A DNA stretch of 64,000 bases from PALSA-894 sp963828625 (GCA_963828625.1 CAWHEX010000011.1:248001-312000), one strand, 5' to 3'; numbered from the stretch's first letter, positions 18,845 to 27,905 are shown. The notes: a model not told the origin generated them from the sequence alone. Numbers and translations are program-made.

Positions 18845-19639
18845 CTAAAGACGCTCCTCGACGTTGCGAACCTCGAAGAGCCTTTCGGAAGACGCCGCAT
18901 TGCCGGTCGCGCAAACGAGCTCGTAGGCGTCGGAGCAGAACCAGACGCGATTAGTTTCTTTCGTGCGACCGTCGATGCCGATCGCCTTGCGGCGCAACAC
19001 CAGCACCGGCGCGCGCGCCGACAGCTTCAGCAACCGGCCCGCCATTGCGCCTGCGGCTTCCGCGCGGATCGAAACCTGCGACGAAGTGATCTGGATATCG
19101 ACATCGCGCATCATGTCCTCGGTCGAAAGCAGTTCCGCTTTCGCGCGTGGCAGCGCGGCGACCTCCGGCACGAGCCAGCCTTGCGCCAGCACGACCGGGC
19201 GCCCGCCGATCTGATAAAGGCGGTCGATGCTGAGCGCCTGTTGTCCGGCGCGCAGACCGAGCGCATCGGCGACCTCGCGCGGCGGCTTGGCAAGCTCATA
19301 GCGCAACAGCTTCGTGCTCGCGGCTTCGGCCTGCGAGAACAGCGAGCCGAGCAGGCCGTGCAGCCTGCGCAGATCGTGCTTCACGGTCGGCTGCGTGACG
19401 AATGTGCCCTTGCCCTGCTTGCGCACGACGATCTGCTTGCGCGCGAGTTCTTCGATCGCCTGACGCACCGTGATGCGGCTGACCGCGAAGCGGTCCGACA
19501 GCAGGCTCTCGGAATCGAGGCGGTCGCCTTGCTTCAATCGCCCGCTCCTGATCGCGGACTCGATATGCTGCGCGAGCTGGCGATAGAGCGGCTCCGGGCT
19601 GGAGCGGCTAAGCGACGTCTTTGATCTGGACGCGTCCAT
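18845..19639 (-). CDS. GntR-family transcriptional regulator with UTRA domain (HutC subfamily)
   Basis: 264 residues. The N-terminal winged helix (PLYRQLAQHIESAI ... SRITVRQAIEELA ... GKGTFV, residues about 17-82) is typical GntR. The C-terminal UTRA effector domain (VADALGLRAGQQ ... IDRLYQIGGRPVV ... VLVLRRKAIGIDG) places it in the HutC group, which sense small metabolites. It is divergent from the DUF3604 gene and upstream of the ABC/S9 operon, so either or both may be targets. A candidate operator lies in the 99-base divergent gap. Confidence 0.9.
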   Translation of the reverse strand: MDASRSKTSLSRSSPEPLYRQLAQHIESAIRSGRLKQGDRLDSESLLSDRFAVSRITVRQAIEELARKQIVVRKQGKGTFVTQPTVKHDLRRLHGLLGSLFSQAEAASTKLLRYELAKPPREVADALGLRAGQQALSIDRLYQIGGRPVVLAQGWLVPEVAALPRAKAELLSTEDMMRDVDIQITSSQVSIRAEAAGAMAGRLLKLSARAPVLVLRRKAIGIDGRTKETNRVWFCSDAYELVCATGNAASSERLFEVRNVEERL

Positions 19640-19665
19640 GTTTCCGTCTTGCGGGCGCCATGCCG

Positions 19666-19700
19666 AAGGTCATAATAGGTCGTCTTATAACGTCTTAACA
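19666..19700. promoter_or_regulatory. Ten-base-phased direct repeats in the GntR/DUF3604 divergent promoter, candidate operator
   Basis: AGGTC occurs at 19667-19671 and 19677-19681. Directly next, CGTCTTATAA (19681-19690) is followed by CGTCTTAACA (19691-19700). The patch is AT-rich in a GC-rich region and repeats with helical-turn spacing. The GntR protein is the obvious candidate binder, although HutC-type operators are normally inverted repeats. Confidence 0.35.
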
Positions 19701-19738
19701 AGCGCAATCCTGCCGCACCGGCAGCCGGGTGTCCTTCA

Positions 19739-21976
19739 ATGCCGTTTTCCACCTACCTGCCGGAGCACATGGGCTCCGCCAAACTCACGCCGTCCGGCCC
19801 GTTCGTGGCGGGCACGCATGAGGAGTTCACGCTCGTCTACACGGCGGGAACGTTCGGGATCGACGACACCGGGATGCTGAAGATTTCCTGGCGCACCACC
19901 TCTGATATGGCGAAGCCGCAGTTCACGCAGGTGGCTGCGCCGAACTACACGACGGTCGAGGCGAGCAACGGCGCGAAGCTCGAATACTGGATCGAGCGGC
20001 TGAATATCCGGCCGTGGGTGAATACGCTGGTCATCCGCGTCGGCCGCGGCTTCCTGCGCGCCGGCGACACCATCACGGCGCGTTTCGGCGATCGGCGCGG
20101 CGGCTCGCTGGGCATCCGGCTGCAAACCAATTGCGAGGAGCACTTCGCGCTCAAGGTCTATGTCGATGCGTTCGCCACCTATGAATTCACCGAGCTCCCC
20201 GTATCGCCCGGCTTCACGCTGGTGGCAGGGCCGGCGGAGCGGTTCAAGGCGATTGTGCCGTCGCTCGCGGTCGCCGGCGAGGCATTCCGGCTGGCGGTCG
20301 TTGCCGAGGATGCGTGGGGAAATCCAACCGCACTCGGCGAGCGGCCCATCGCGCTCGTTTCATCGGAGCCGATCCGGAATCTACCCGAGCAGATCGCGGC
20401 GAAGCCCGGCGAGGGGCCGCTGGTGATCGACAATCTTGTCGTCGATGCGCCGACGGACATCGAGTTGCGGCTGAGCGACGAAAGCGGCGTCGAGCTTGCG
20501 CGCGCCAATCCGATGCGCGTGGTCACCCGTGCGCCGCTGCAGCGATACTGGGGCGACCTGCACGGCCAAAGCGGCGAGACCGTCGGCACCAATCCTGCCC
20601 GCAGTTATTTCGGTTACGCGCGCGACAAGGCCTTCGTCGATATCGTCGGCCATCAGGGCAACGACTTCCAGATCACCGATGCGTTCTGGCAGGAGCTGAA
20701 CCAGCTCGCCGCCGAGTTCGATGTGCCGGGGAAGTTCGTGTGCGTGCCGGGCTACGAATGGTCCGGCAACACTGGCATGGGCGGCGACCGAAACATCTTC
20801 TATCGCCGCGAGGGCCGGCCGATCTTCCGCTCGTCGCGCATTCTTGTCGACGGGCAGGATCTCGCCAACGCGGATTGCTACACCGCGAAGGATCTGTTCG
20901 GTGCGCTGCAGGGCGAGGATGCGGTGGTGATCGCGCATGTCGGCGGGCGTTATGCCGACATCAAGATGGCGCACGACGGAAAGTTCGAGCGCGCCGTTGA
21001 AGTTCACTCGACCTGGGGCACATTCGAGTGGTTGCTGCACGACGCCTTCGACAAGGGCTATCGCGTCGGCGTCGTGTGCCACAGCGACGACCACAAGGGC
21101 CGGCCGGGCGCGACGCGGCCGGGCGCATCAACCTTCGGTGCGATCGGCGGGCTCACCTGCTACCTGATGCCGGAGCTGACGCGCGATGCGCTGTTCGCCG
21201 CGCTACGCCAGCGCCGGCACTACGGCACGACCGGCACGCGGCTCTCGATCAACCTCACCGGCAGCTTCGACGCGCCGGTCACCCGATTCTCCGACGATCC
21301 GCAGCTCGGTTCGTCGCAAGAGCGGCCCGTACGTGAAGCGTTCATGGGCGACATCGTCCGCGCCGGCGACGTGCCGATGCAGCTTGCCGTTGAAGTCATG
21401 GGTACCGCGCCGATCGAGCGCGTCGATGTGCTGCACGGGACGCGCGTTGCGCAGACGGTGCGGCCGTATCAGGCCGCCGATCTCGGGCGGCGCGTGCGCG
21501 TGCTGTGGCAGGGCGCGGAATATCGTGGGCGCGGGCGCGAGACGGTCTGGCAGGGGAAGCTGACGCTCGCCGACAATCGCATCATGCGCTTTGCGCCCGT
21601 CAATTTCCTCAATCCGGAGCGGAAGGTGAAGGAGACGGGCGGCGGGCTCGAGTGGAATTCGGTGACCACCGGCAACATGGCGGGCATCGACCTCTGGCTC
21701 GAGGATGCGCGCGCCGGCACGCTTAACATCGAAACCAACATCGTGTCAGGCAAGGTGAACCTCGCGGACCTCAATGGCGAGGCGGTCGCGTTCGACGGCG
21801 GCGGACTGGGGCGCAAGTTGAGCGTCTATCGCCTTCCGGAGGCCGACTGGAGCCGCCGCGTCGTCTTCGATCATCGCGTGATATTTTCCGGGGAGGCTGA
21901 CCTGCCGGTCTATCTGCGCGTCACGCAAGCCGACGGGCATCAAGCCTGGTCGAGCCCGATCTACCTCATCGCCTGA
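19739..21976 (+). CDS. DUF3604 family protein (PHP-like metal-dependent hydrolase)
   Basis: 745 residues. After about 265 residues of beta-rich N-terminal region comes the DUF3604 core with metal-ligand-like motifs in the order of PHP hydrolases. These are YWGDLHGQSGE (His275), DIVGHQGNDFQ, PGYEWSGNTG, VVIAHVGGRY, VEVHSTWG and VVCHSDDHKG. No signal peptide is apparent. The biochemical role of the family is not established. In alphaproteobacteria it is often beside TRAP transporters, and a TRAP-permease relic follows it directly here. It is divergent from the GntR regulator, its likely controller. Confidence 0.85.
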   Translation: MPFSTYLPEHMGSAKLTPSGPFVAGTHEEFTLVYTAGTFGIDDTGMLKISWRTTSDMAKPQFTQVAAPNYTTVEASNGAKLEYWIERLNIRPWVNTLVIRVGRGFLRAGDTITARFGDRRGGSLGIRLQTNCEEHFALKVYVDAFATYEFTELPVSPGFTLVAGPAERFKAIVPSLAVAGEAFRLAVVAEDAWGNPTALGERPIALVSSEPIRNLPEQIAAKPGEGPLVIDNLVVDAPTDIELRLSDESGVELARANPMRVVTRAPLQRYWGDLHGQSGETVGTNPARSYFGYARDKAFVDIVGHQGNDFQITDAFWQELNQLAAEFDVPGKFVCVPGYEWSGNTGMGGDRNIFYRREGRPIFRSSRILVDGQDLANADCYTAKDLFGALQGEDAVVIAHVGGRYADIKMAHDGKFERAVEVHSTWGTFEWLLHDAFDKGYRVGVVCHSDDHKGRPGATRPGASTFGAIGGLTCYLMPELTRDALFAALRQRRHYGTTGTRLSINLTGSFDAPVTRFSDDPQLGSSQERPVREAFMGDIVRAGDVPMQLAVEVMGTAPIERVDVLHGTRVAQTVRPYQAADLGRRVRVLWQGAEYRGRGRETVWQGKLTLADNRIMRFAPVNFLNPERKVKETGGGLEWNSVTTGNMAGIDLWLEDARAGTLNIETNIVSGKVNLADLNGEAVAFDGGGLGRKLSVYRLPEADWSRRVVFDHRVIFSGEADLPVYLRVTQADGHQAWSSPIYLIA

Positions 21977-22267
21977 TTGTTCTTCGGCTTCCTGCCGACG
22001 TTCATTCCTTTGCTCACGCACGCCGAAATTGATCTCATTCATTGGGGCGTTCTGCTTGCGATCAATACCGGGCCTGGCCGCATCGTTCCTCCCGTCGCGC
22101 TTAATCTGTTCGTCTCGACCGGGCTTGCGGGCGTGACGTACGCACAGGCCGTGCGCGCGACGATCCCCTTCATGCTGATCATGACGGTCGACCTTGCGAT
22201 CGTCGCCGTGTTCCCGCACATCTCGCTGCTGCTGCCGCATATCTTGTTCGGCCACCGCATCAAGTAG
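21977..22267 (+). pseudogene. Relic of a TRAP large permease (C-terminal about 96 residues of DctM)
   Basis: Directly after the DUF3604 stop, in the same frame, the sequence encodes the last part of a DctM protein. HWGVLLAINTGPGRIVPPVALNLF corresponds to the conserved segment ending in PPVGLNLFV (cited here as PPVALNLFVSTG). It is followed by VRATIPFMLIMTVD and a last helix ending at a natural stop. The first 330 or so residues of the permease, and any DctP/DctQ genes, are absent. There is no start codon with a ribosome-binding site. The fragment marks a deletion that removed most of a second TRAP system next to the DUF3604 gene. Confidence 0.75.
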
Positions 22268-22295
22268 GATCATTCCGAAACAATCAGGAGGACGG

Positions 22296-23045
22296 GTGCT
22301 TCATTACAGGCGATACGGCAAAGGAACGCCGCTCATCATGCAGCATGGCTTCCTCGGCGGAAGCGGCTACTGGGTGCCGCAATTTCCGGCCTTCGGAAAA
22401 TGCTTCGACGTCGTCGCGCCCGATCTGCCGGGATTCGCGGGCAGCGCCGAAGAGCCGATACAGGATTCGATCGAAGGCATGGCCGGCGCCGTGGTGGCGC
22501 TCGCCGACGCACTGGACGTCGAGCATTTTCATCTGCTGGGACATTCGATGGGAGGCATGGTCGCGCAACAGATCGCGCTCGATCATCCTCAACGCGTGCA
22601 GAAGTTGGTGCTCTACGGCACGGCATCGCTCGGCGATTTGCCGAAGCGGTTCGAGACGCTGGCGGCTTCGCGTGCGCGCCTGCATCAGGAAGGCATCGAG
22701 GCTGTCTCGCGGCGCATCGTTCCAACCTGGTTTGTCGAGGGGGAAGCCTCGCCCTATTTCGGCCTCTGCTTTGAGGCCGGCAAAGGCGTGAAGGCGGTCG
22801 CGGCGGACAAGGCGCTCGCCGCGCTCGGAACATGGAACGTTGGCGCCAGACTGAGCGAACTCAAGATGCCGACGCTCGTGATCTGCGGCGATCGCGACCG
22901 CTCGATTTCACTGGATCAGGCTGTCGCGCTTTCGGCGGGGATCAAGGGCAGCCAGCTTTGCATCGCGCCCGGCTGCGCCCACAATGTGCATCTGGAGAGC
23001 CCGGAGTTTTTCGCGCTCACCGTTCGCGATTTCCTTCTCGCGTGA
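22296..23045 (+). CDS. Alpha/beta hydrolase
   Basis: 249 residues. The fold starts at once with LHYRRYGKGTPLIMQHGFLG (oxyanion-loop HG). The nucleophile elbow is GHSMGG (Ser84), the acid is in VICGDRDRSI and the His in CAHNVHLE. It starts at GTG 22296, with AGGAGG four bases upstream; a longer frame back to 22194 is only the shadow of the permease relic. It is a cytosolic esterase/lactonase/C-C hydrolase type enzyme whose substrate cannot be told from sequence. Confidence 0.85.
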   Translation: MLHYRRYGKGTPLIMQHGFLGGSGYWVPQFPAFGKCFDVVAPDLPGFAGSAEEPIQDSIEGMAGAVVALADALDVEHFHLLGHSMGGMVAQQIALDHPQRVQKLVLYGTASLGDLPKRFETLAASRARLHQEGIEAVSRRIVPTWFVEGEASPYFGLCFEAGKGVKAVAADKALAALGTWNVGARLSELKMPTLVICGDRDRSISLDQAVALSAGIKGSQLCIAPGCAHNVHLESPEFFALTVRDFLLA

Positions 23046-23068
23046 GCCGTAGCGTCCGCGTTCGAAGA

Positions 23069-23824
23069 CTACGCGTGCGCCGCGACGCCAAGGTGGCTGT
23101 CCAGAATATCCCTGCGCGCCGAAAGCTCGCCGGGCGTCCCGTGGAACACGAAGCTGCCGGACGAAATGACGTAGATGCTGTCCGCCACGGATAGCGCGAG
23201 TTCGAGGTTTTGCTCCACCAGCAGGATGGACAGACCGCTTTCGCGCAAGCGGCGCATGATTTCCTCGACCCGCTGAACCAGCTTCGGCGAAAGGCCCTCG
23301 GACGGCTCGTCCATCAGGATCAGCGTCGGATTCGCCATCAGGGCGCGCCCGATCGCGAGCATTTGCTGCTCGCCGCCTGAGAGCGAGCCGCCCGCACTCG
23401 AAAGCCGCTCCTGAAGTTGCGGAAACTCCGTCAGCACCTCATCCATCGTCCAGTGCTTGCGTCCTGCGACCGGCGGCACACGTCCGCGCCCCGCGAGCGA
23501 ACTCGTCGGTAGCGCGAGGTTCTCGCGCACCGAGAGCGACTTGAAGATGCGCCGGCCCTGCGGAACGATCGCGACGCCGGCCTGCGCGATCGCATAGGGC
23601 GGCTCTTTCTGAAACGCACGGCCTTCGAAGATCACCTCGCCCCGGCGCGGTGGCGTCAGCCCGGCGATGGTGCGGATCAGCGTGGTCTTGCCCATCCCGT
23701 TGCGGCCGAGGATCACGACGATGCGGCCGCGCTGCAGTTCGAGGCTCAGGCCGTGCAGCACATAGCTGTCGCCGTAATAGGTGTGCACATCGCGCACGGA
23801 GAGGAGTGGTTCAGACGCGGCCAA
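23069..23824 (-). CDS. livF: Branched-chain-amino-acid-type ABC transporter ATP-binding protein (LivF)
   Basis: 251 residues with Walker A LGRNGMGKTT, signature SLSGGEQQM and Walker B LILMDEPSEGL. The ERIFK-like LivF segment appears as PQGRRIFKSL. One of two ATPases of a HAAT-family importer. It begins at TTG 23824, with GGGAGG seven bases upstream, inside the last 14 bases of livG, so it is translationally coupled. In Hyphomicrobiales such systems often carry aromatic acids or amides as well as amino acids. Confidence 0.88.
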   Translation of the reverse strand: MAASEPLLSVRDVHTYYGDSYVLHGLSLELQRGRIVVILGRNGMGKTTLIRTIAGLTPPRRGEVIFEGRAFQKEPPYAIAQAGVAIVPQGRRIFKSLSVRENLALPTSSLAGRGRVPPVAGRKHWTMDEVLTEFPQLQERLSSAGGSLSGGEQQMLAIGRALMANPTLILMDEPSEGLSPKLVQRVEEIMRRLRESGLSILLVEQNLELALSVADSIYVISSGSFVFHGTPGELSARRDILDSHLGVAAHA

Positions 23825-24557
23825 AATAGACCTCCCGCACCTGAGCGTTGGATTTCACTTCGTCCGGCGTTCCGTCGAGGATGACGTTGCCACGGTGGAG
23901 CACGGTGACGCGGTCGGCGAGCGCGAGCGCAATATCGATGTCGTGCTCGATCATCACCAGCGTGATGTCGCGTGGCAATTCGCGGATCAGGCCCGAAAAG
24001 CGCTGCCGCTCGCTCGGCGCGAGGCCCGCGCAGGGCTCGTCGAGCAGCACGACCTTTGGATTTGAGGCGAGCGCGAGGGCGAGCTCGAGCTGGCGTCGCT
24101 CGCCATACGACAGGAATTTCACAGTTTCATCGGCGCGGCCGTCGAGTCCGACACGCGAGAGCCCGGCCGTTCCACGCTCGCGCAGGTCCGCCAACACGCG
24201 CGCGGGCTTGTGCATCGTCCACTTGCGGCGATCGGTGCCGAGCATCGCAAGGGTGAGGTTCTCCATCACGGTGAGGTCGGTGCAGACATTGGAGATCTGG
24301 AACGTGCGCCCCATGCCGAGGCCGGTGCGGCGATGCTCGGGCAGCTTCGTGATGTCCGCGCCGAACATCCGAACATGTCCGTCCGAGGCCTGAAGCGTCC
24401 CCGCAATACAGTGGAACAGCGTGGTCTTGCCCGCGCCGTTCGGGCCGATCAGCACGCGGCGCTCGCCGGGTTCGACGGAAAGCGACACGTTATCCACTGC
24501 GCGCAGACCGCCGAACACCTTCGCGAGCCGCTCGACCGAGATGGCGTGCGCGCTCAT
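23811..24557 (-). CDS. livG: Branched-chain-amino-acid-type ABC transporter ATP-binding protein (LivG)
   Basis: 248 residues with Walker A GPNGAGKTT, the LivG signature region LSYGERRQLELALALA and Walker B VVLLDEPCAGL. The segment RTGLGMGRTFQ is characteristic of LivG. It overlaps livM by four bases (ATGA, 24554-24557). Second ATPase of the importer. Confidence 0.88.
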   Translation of the reverse strand: MSAHAISVERLAKVFGGLRAVDNVSLSVEPGERRVLIGPNGAGKTTLFHCIAGTLQASDGHVRMFGADITKLPEHRRTGLGMGRTFQISNVCTDLTVMENLTLAMLGTDRRKWTMHKPARVLADLRERGTAGLSRVGLDGRADETVKFLSYGERRQLELALALASNPKVVLLDEPCAGLAPSERQRFSGLIRELPRDITLVMIEHDIDIALALADRVTVLHRGNVILDGTPDEVKSNAQVREVYFGRV

Positions 24558-25492
24558 ACGCCTTCCCCGCGGTCACCCGAGCGCCAGCGTGCGATCAGAC
24601 CCATGATGCCTTGCGGCGCCCACAGCACGGTGACGATGAACACGATGCCGAGTACGGCTGTGTAATAGTGGAAATAGCCGCTGACCCAGTTGCGCAGCAC
24701 GAGGATGATTCCCGAGCCGAGGAACGGGCCGAAGATCGTGCCGGTGCCGCCGACGATCGTCATCAGCACGGCCTCGACCGAGACCGGAAATCCCGCCGCG
24801 GTCGGGTTCACGAAGCGATTGAAGTAGACGTAAAGCACGCCCGCAATGCTGGCGATCAGCCCCGAGAGCACGAACGCCACATAGAGGTGCTGTCCGACAT
24901 TGTAGCCCATGCTGCGCATGCGCGACTCGCTCGACTTGATTCCGCGCAGCGTCAGTCCGAACGGCGATGTCACCAGCACGCGATAGCCCGCGGCGACGAT
25001 CAACACCACACTGAGCACGACGTAATAGTAACCGATGGTACCCGTGACGCGCAGGTTGCCGAGCGCGGGGAACGGTACGCCGGTCACGCCGTTGTCGCCG
25101 CCGGTGAACGACGCCCAACGATACGCGACACCCCACAGGATGTAGCCGAACGCGAGCGTGATGAGGATGAAGTAGACGCCGCGCGTGCGCACCGCCGAGG
25201 CGAAAACAAAAGCGAGCGCCGTGCCGGCAAGGATTCCGAGCGGCGCAGCCGACGCCGTGCCGAAGCCGTAACGCACCTGAAGGATCGCGGTGGTGTAGGC
25301 CGAGAGCGCGAAGAACGCCCCGTGACAGAGCGAGAACAGGCCGGCGTGGCCGAGCAGCAGGTCCGTCGAAAGCGCGAGCAGCCCGAAGATCATGATCTGC
25401 ATCAGCAGCGTGACCCAGAACTCGCTGGCGAAAAACGGCACGCCGAACGCGAAGATGACCAGTGCGACGGCGAATGCGGCACGCGCAGCCAT
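24554..25492 (-). CDS. livM: Branched-chain-amino-acid-type ABC transporter permease (LivM)
   Basis: 312 residues with eight or more hydrophobic segments and the LivM consensus GHAGLFSLCHGAFFALSAY (short form: LLLGHAGLFSLCHGAF). The cytoplasmic coupling loop is LRGIKSSESRMRSMGYN. It forms the heteromeric channel with LivH, whose stop lies three bases upstream. Confidence 0.88.
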   Translation of the reverse strand: MAARAAFAVALVIFAFGVPFFASEFWVTLLMQIMIFGLLALSTDLLLGHAGLFSLCHGAFFALSAYTTAILQVRYGFGTASAAPLGILAGTALAFVFASAVRTRGVYFILITLAFGYILWGVAYRWASFTGGDNGVTGVPFPALGNLRVTGTIGYYYVVLSVVLIVAAGYRVLVTSPFGLTLRGIKSSESRMRSMGYNVGQHLYVAFVLSGLIASIAGVLYVYFNRFVNPTAAGFPVSVEAVLMTIVGGTGTIFGPFLGSGIILVLRNWVSGYFHYYTAVLGIVFIVTVLWAPQGIMGLIARWRSGDRGEGV

Positions 25493-25495
25493 CGC

Positions 25496-26359
25496 TCAAT
25501 GTTCCTTGCCGAAAATTCCGGTCGCCCGGAACAGGAGCAGCACGGCCATCGGGCCGAACAGGATGAAGTAGGAGAGTTCGGGAAACAGCCAGCGGCCGTA
25601 AGCATCGAGCAACCCGACGATGAGGCTGCCGAGGATCGCGCCTTCCAGGCTACCGAGTCCGCCGATGATCACGACCACCAGCGCCAGCACCAGAATGTCC
25701 CATTCGGCGCCGGGATTGAGTGTCAGGAACGCCCCGCCCGCGACGCCCGCGGCGCCCGCGAGAAACGACGCGAGCGCGGAGACGAGCACGAACAGGCGAT
25801 CGACATTGATGCCCATCGCGTTGACCATTTCGCGATCGTCGACGCCCGCGCGCACGACCGCGCCGATCTGCGTCTTCTTGTAGAGCAGCCACAGCGACAG
25901 CGCGGTGAAGACGCCGAACAGGATCAGCGCGAAGCGGTAGCGCGGATAATAGATGTCGCCGGGAAGCACGATCGATCCGCGCAGATAGGATGGCGTCTGG
26001 ACGCGCAGGTTATCGCCGCCCCAGACCGCGAGGCACACTTCGCCGATGACGAACGCGACGCCGACGGTGAGCAGCACCTGCGCCAAATGATTGGCGCCGA
26101 GCGGGCGGATCAGGAAGCGGTCGACGAGATAGCCCAGCGCCACGATCGTCAGGCCACCGCAGAGCATGGCGAGTTCGAAACTGCCGGTCGCGCGCACCAC
26201 CGAATAGCCGACATAGCCGCCGAGCAGGTAATACGCGCCGTACGCCATGTTGACGACGCGCATCAGCCCGAACGTGAGCGTGAACCCGCTGGACAGCAGG
26301 AACAGCAGCGCTGCGAGCGAGATGCCGTTGATGGCCTGAAGGAGGGCGGCGGTGGACAT
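25496..26359 (-). CDS. livH: Branched-chain-amino-acid-type ABC transporter permease (LivH)
   Basis: 287 residues, hydrophobic throughout, with the LivH features LTFGLMRVVNMAYGAYY near the N-terminus and GAVVRAGVDDREMVNAMGIN as the coupling loop. It forms the second half of the channel. A 73-base gap carrying a strong hairpin separates it from the binding-protein gene upstream. Confidence 0.88.
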   Translation of the reverse strand: MSTAALLQAINGISLAALLFLLSSGFTLTFGLMRVVNMAYGAYYLLGGYVGYSVVRATGSFELAMLCGGLTIVALGYLVDRFLIRPLGANHLAQVLLTVGVAFVIGEVCLAVWGGDNLRVQTPSYLRGSIVLPGDIYYPRYRFALILFGVFTALSLWLLYKKTQIGAVVRAGVDDREMVNAMGINVDRLFVLVSALASFLAGAAGVAGGAFLTLNPGAEWDILVLALVVVIIGGLGSLEGAILGSLIVGLLDAYGRWLFPELSYFILFGPMAVLLLFRATGIFGKEH

Positions 26360-26385
26360 TGCCGATCAGGTTTGCGGACAAGACG

Positions 26386-26419
26386 ACGCCGGGGGCGGCA
26401 CGCGGCCGCCGCCCGGCGT
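26386..26419 (-). promoter_or_regulatory. Intercistronic hairpin between the binding-protein gene and livH
   Basis: ACGCCGGGGGCGGC (26386-26399) pairs with GCCGCCGCCCGGCGT (26405-26419) with one bulge and a five-base loop. There is no T run, so it is more likely an mRNA stabiliser or partial attenuator than a full terminator. Its position right after the binding-protein stop fits the usual excess of binding protein over permease. Confidence 0.5.
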
Positions 26420-26432
26420 GTTCACTTGAGGA

Positions 26433-27674
26433 TCAGCGCTTGTATGGCCCGCGCGCGAGGAACTCCTCGGGCTTCCAGGTCCAGAACTGCGATACCGCCT
26501 CGTATGTCTTGATCGGCTTGTTGACGAGAACGTCGCCGAGCACCGGATGCTTTATCTTTTCGACCTTTGCGACATACACATTCTGGATCGGGTTGTCGTA
26601 GGCATCGAGCTTCAGCGGGCCGCGCGGCGCCTTGATCTGTGCGCTCCGCATCGCCTTCAGGAACGCCTCGCGATCCTCGACATTGCCGTTGATCGAGTCG
26701 ATTGCCGTCTTCGACCACAGGGCGGCGGTATAAGCCGACTCGGCGAACCACGACGGCATCCGCTTGTACTTCGCCGCATAGGCATCGACGAACGCCTTGT
26801 TCTCCGGCGTGTCGATACCGGCGACATATTGCAGCGTGTTGCTGATGAGGCCGATGGCGCGGTCGTCGACCTGCGGCAGCATGTCTTCCTGCAGCCAGTA
26901 ACCGCCATAGATCTTGTGCTTCTTGTCCATGCCGAAGTTGAACCAGTCCTCGAACAGACGGATGCGGTCCGCGCCGACGACCATCACGGCGACGCCGTCG
27001 GTATCGGCCGGAATGGAATTGATCGTGGTGCCGTAGTCCTTGGTGCCGATCGGGTTCCAGATCAGCCGCGCAACCTTGCCGCCGAGCGCCTTGAAGGTCT
27101 CGATCGCGCCGAGTGTCACCTCATGGCCGAACGTGTAGTCCTGCCCGATGAAGGTCACGTTGCGCAGGCCGAGTTCTTTATAGAGATACTCGCCGAACGG
27201 ATGGCCGATCTGGCTTGATGAAATCGCGGTACGCACCACGGTCGGCGTGCGATCCCATTTTGTCACGTTGTCGGCGCCGGCTGCGTCCATAACAAGTGGC
27301 ACACCGGTCTCCTTGCTTACCTGCGCGACCGCCGGCCCTTCGTGTCCGCACAGCGGACCGACCATGAAGTGCACTTTCTCCTGCAGCACGAGACGCCGCG
27401 CTTGCGTGAGCGCCTGATCCGGATTGCAGGTGGTGTCGCCGGTGACGATTTCGACCTTGCGACCGCCGGCCATCATGCCGGCCTGCTCCCAGAACAGCCG
27501 GAAGCCGTTGACCATCTCGGCCCCCGGCGAGGCGAGCGGGCCCGTGATCGGCGGCAGGAAGCCGATGCGGATCGGCCCCTTGTCCTGCGCCTGCGCGGTG
27601 GCGGCGAAGCTTGCGAGCGACGCGACAGCGGCCAGGGCCGATGCGGCGCGCGCGAATTTCCGGAGCGAAAGCAT
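26433..27674 (-). CDS. ABC transporter substrate-binding protein (LivK-like, type I periplasmic fold)
   Basis: 413 residues with a signal peptide ending ATAQA-QDKGPIRIGFL. Type-I binding-fold motifs are ITGPLASPGAEMVNGF, the disulfide/loop GPLCGHEGPAV and YTFGHEV. Start ATG 27674 has GGGAGG six bases upstream; the longer frame to 27809 is not supported. First gene of the complete set SBP-LivH-LivM-LivG-LivF. The ligand is unknown: the molybdenum hydroxylase divergent from it could act on the imported compound. Confidence 0.88.
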   Translation of the reverse strand: MLSLRKFARAASALAAVASLASFAATAQAQDKGPIRIGFLPPITGPLASPGAEMVNGFRLFWEQAGMMAGGRKVEIVTGDTTCNPDQALTQARRLVLQEKVHFMVGPLCGHEGPAVAQVSKETGVPLVMDAAGADNVTKWDRTPTVVRTAISSSQIGHPFGEYLYKELGLRNVTFIGQDYTFGHEVTLGAIETFKALGGKVARLIWNPIGTKDYGTTINSIPADTDGVAVMVVGADRIRLFEDWFNFGMDKKHKIYGGYWLQEDMLPQVDDRAIGLISNTLQYVAGIDTPENKAFVDAYAAKYKRMPSWFAESAYTAALWSKTAIDSINGNVEDREAFLKAMRSAQIKAPRGPLKLDAYDNPIQNVYVAKVEKIKHPVLGDVLVNKPIKTYEAVSQFWTWKPEEFLARGPYKR

Positions 27675-27709
27675 GTGCCCTCCCTTGAGCGTTCTCGTAT
27701 TTGTTATGG

Positions 27710-27750
27710 CATCCGGTCTGTCGCCGGATGTGGCGCGGCATCGCGGATGC
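27710..27750 (-). promoter_or_regulatory. Two tandem hairpins in the leader of the liv operon
   Basis: CATCCGG/CCGGATG with a seven-base loop occupies 27710-27730, and GCATC/GATGC with a three-base loop occupies 27738-27750. Both lie 36-76 bases upstream of the binding-protein start. They could be leader RNA structure or a protein-binding site; the sequence alone does not decide. Confidence 0.35.
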
Positions 27751-27905
27751 TTGTTCGCCGCGCCGCCTTCCGCCATGATCGGAGTTGTGATCCCCTGTGG
27801 CGATTTCATCGGCGCCCCTCGCCGGTGTCAAGCCGATCTGCGATTCCGCCGCATGCAGTCAGCGTTGTAAATCGCAGCAAGGCAACCTTCCGAACCGGGC
27901 TACGC

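Noticed and set aside
24611..26512. Very long plus-strand open frame (633 codons) opposite livM and livH.
   Set aside because: Low-complexity Arg/Glu/Asp/His composition; it is the antisense shadow of two clearly real membrane proteins.
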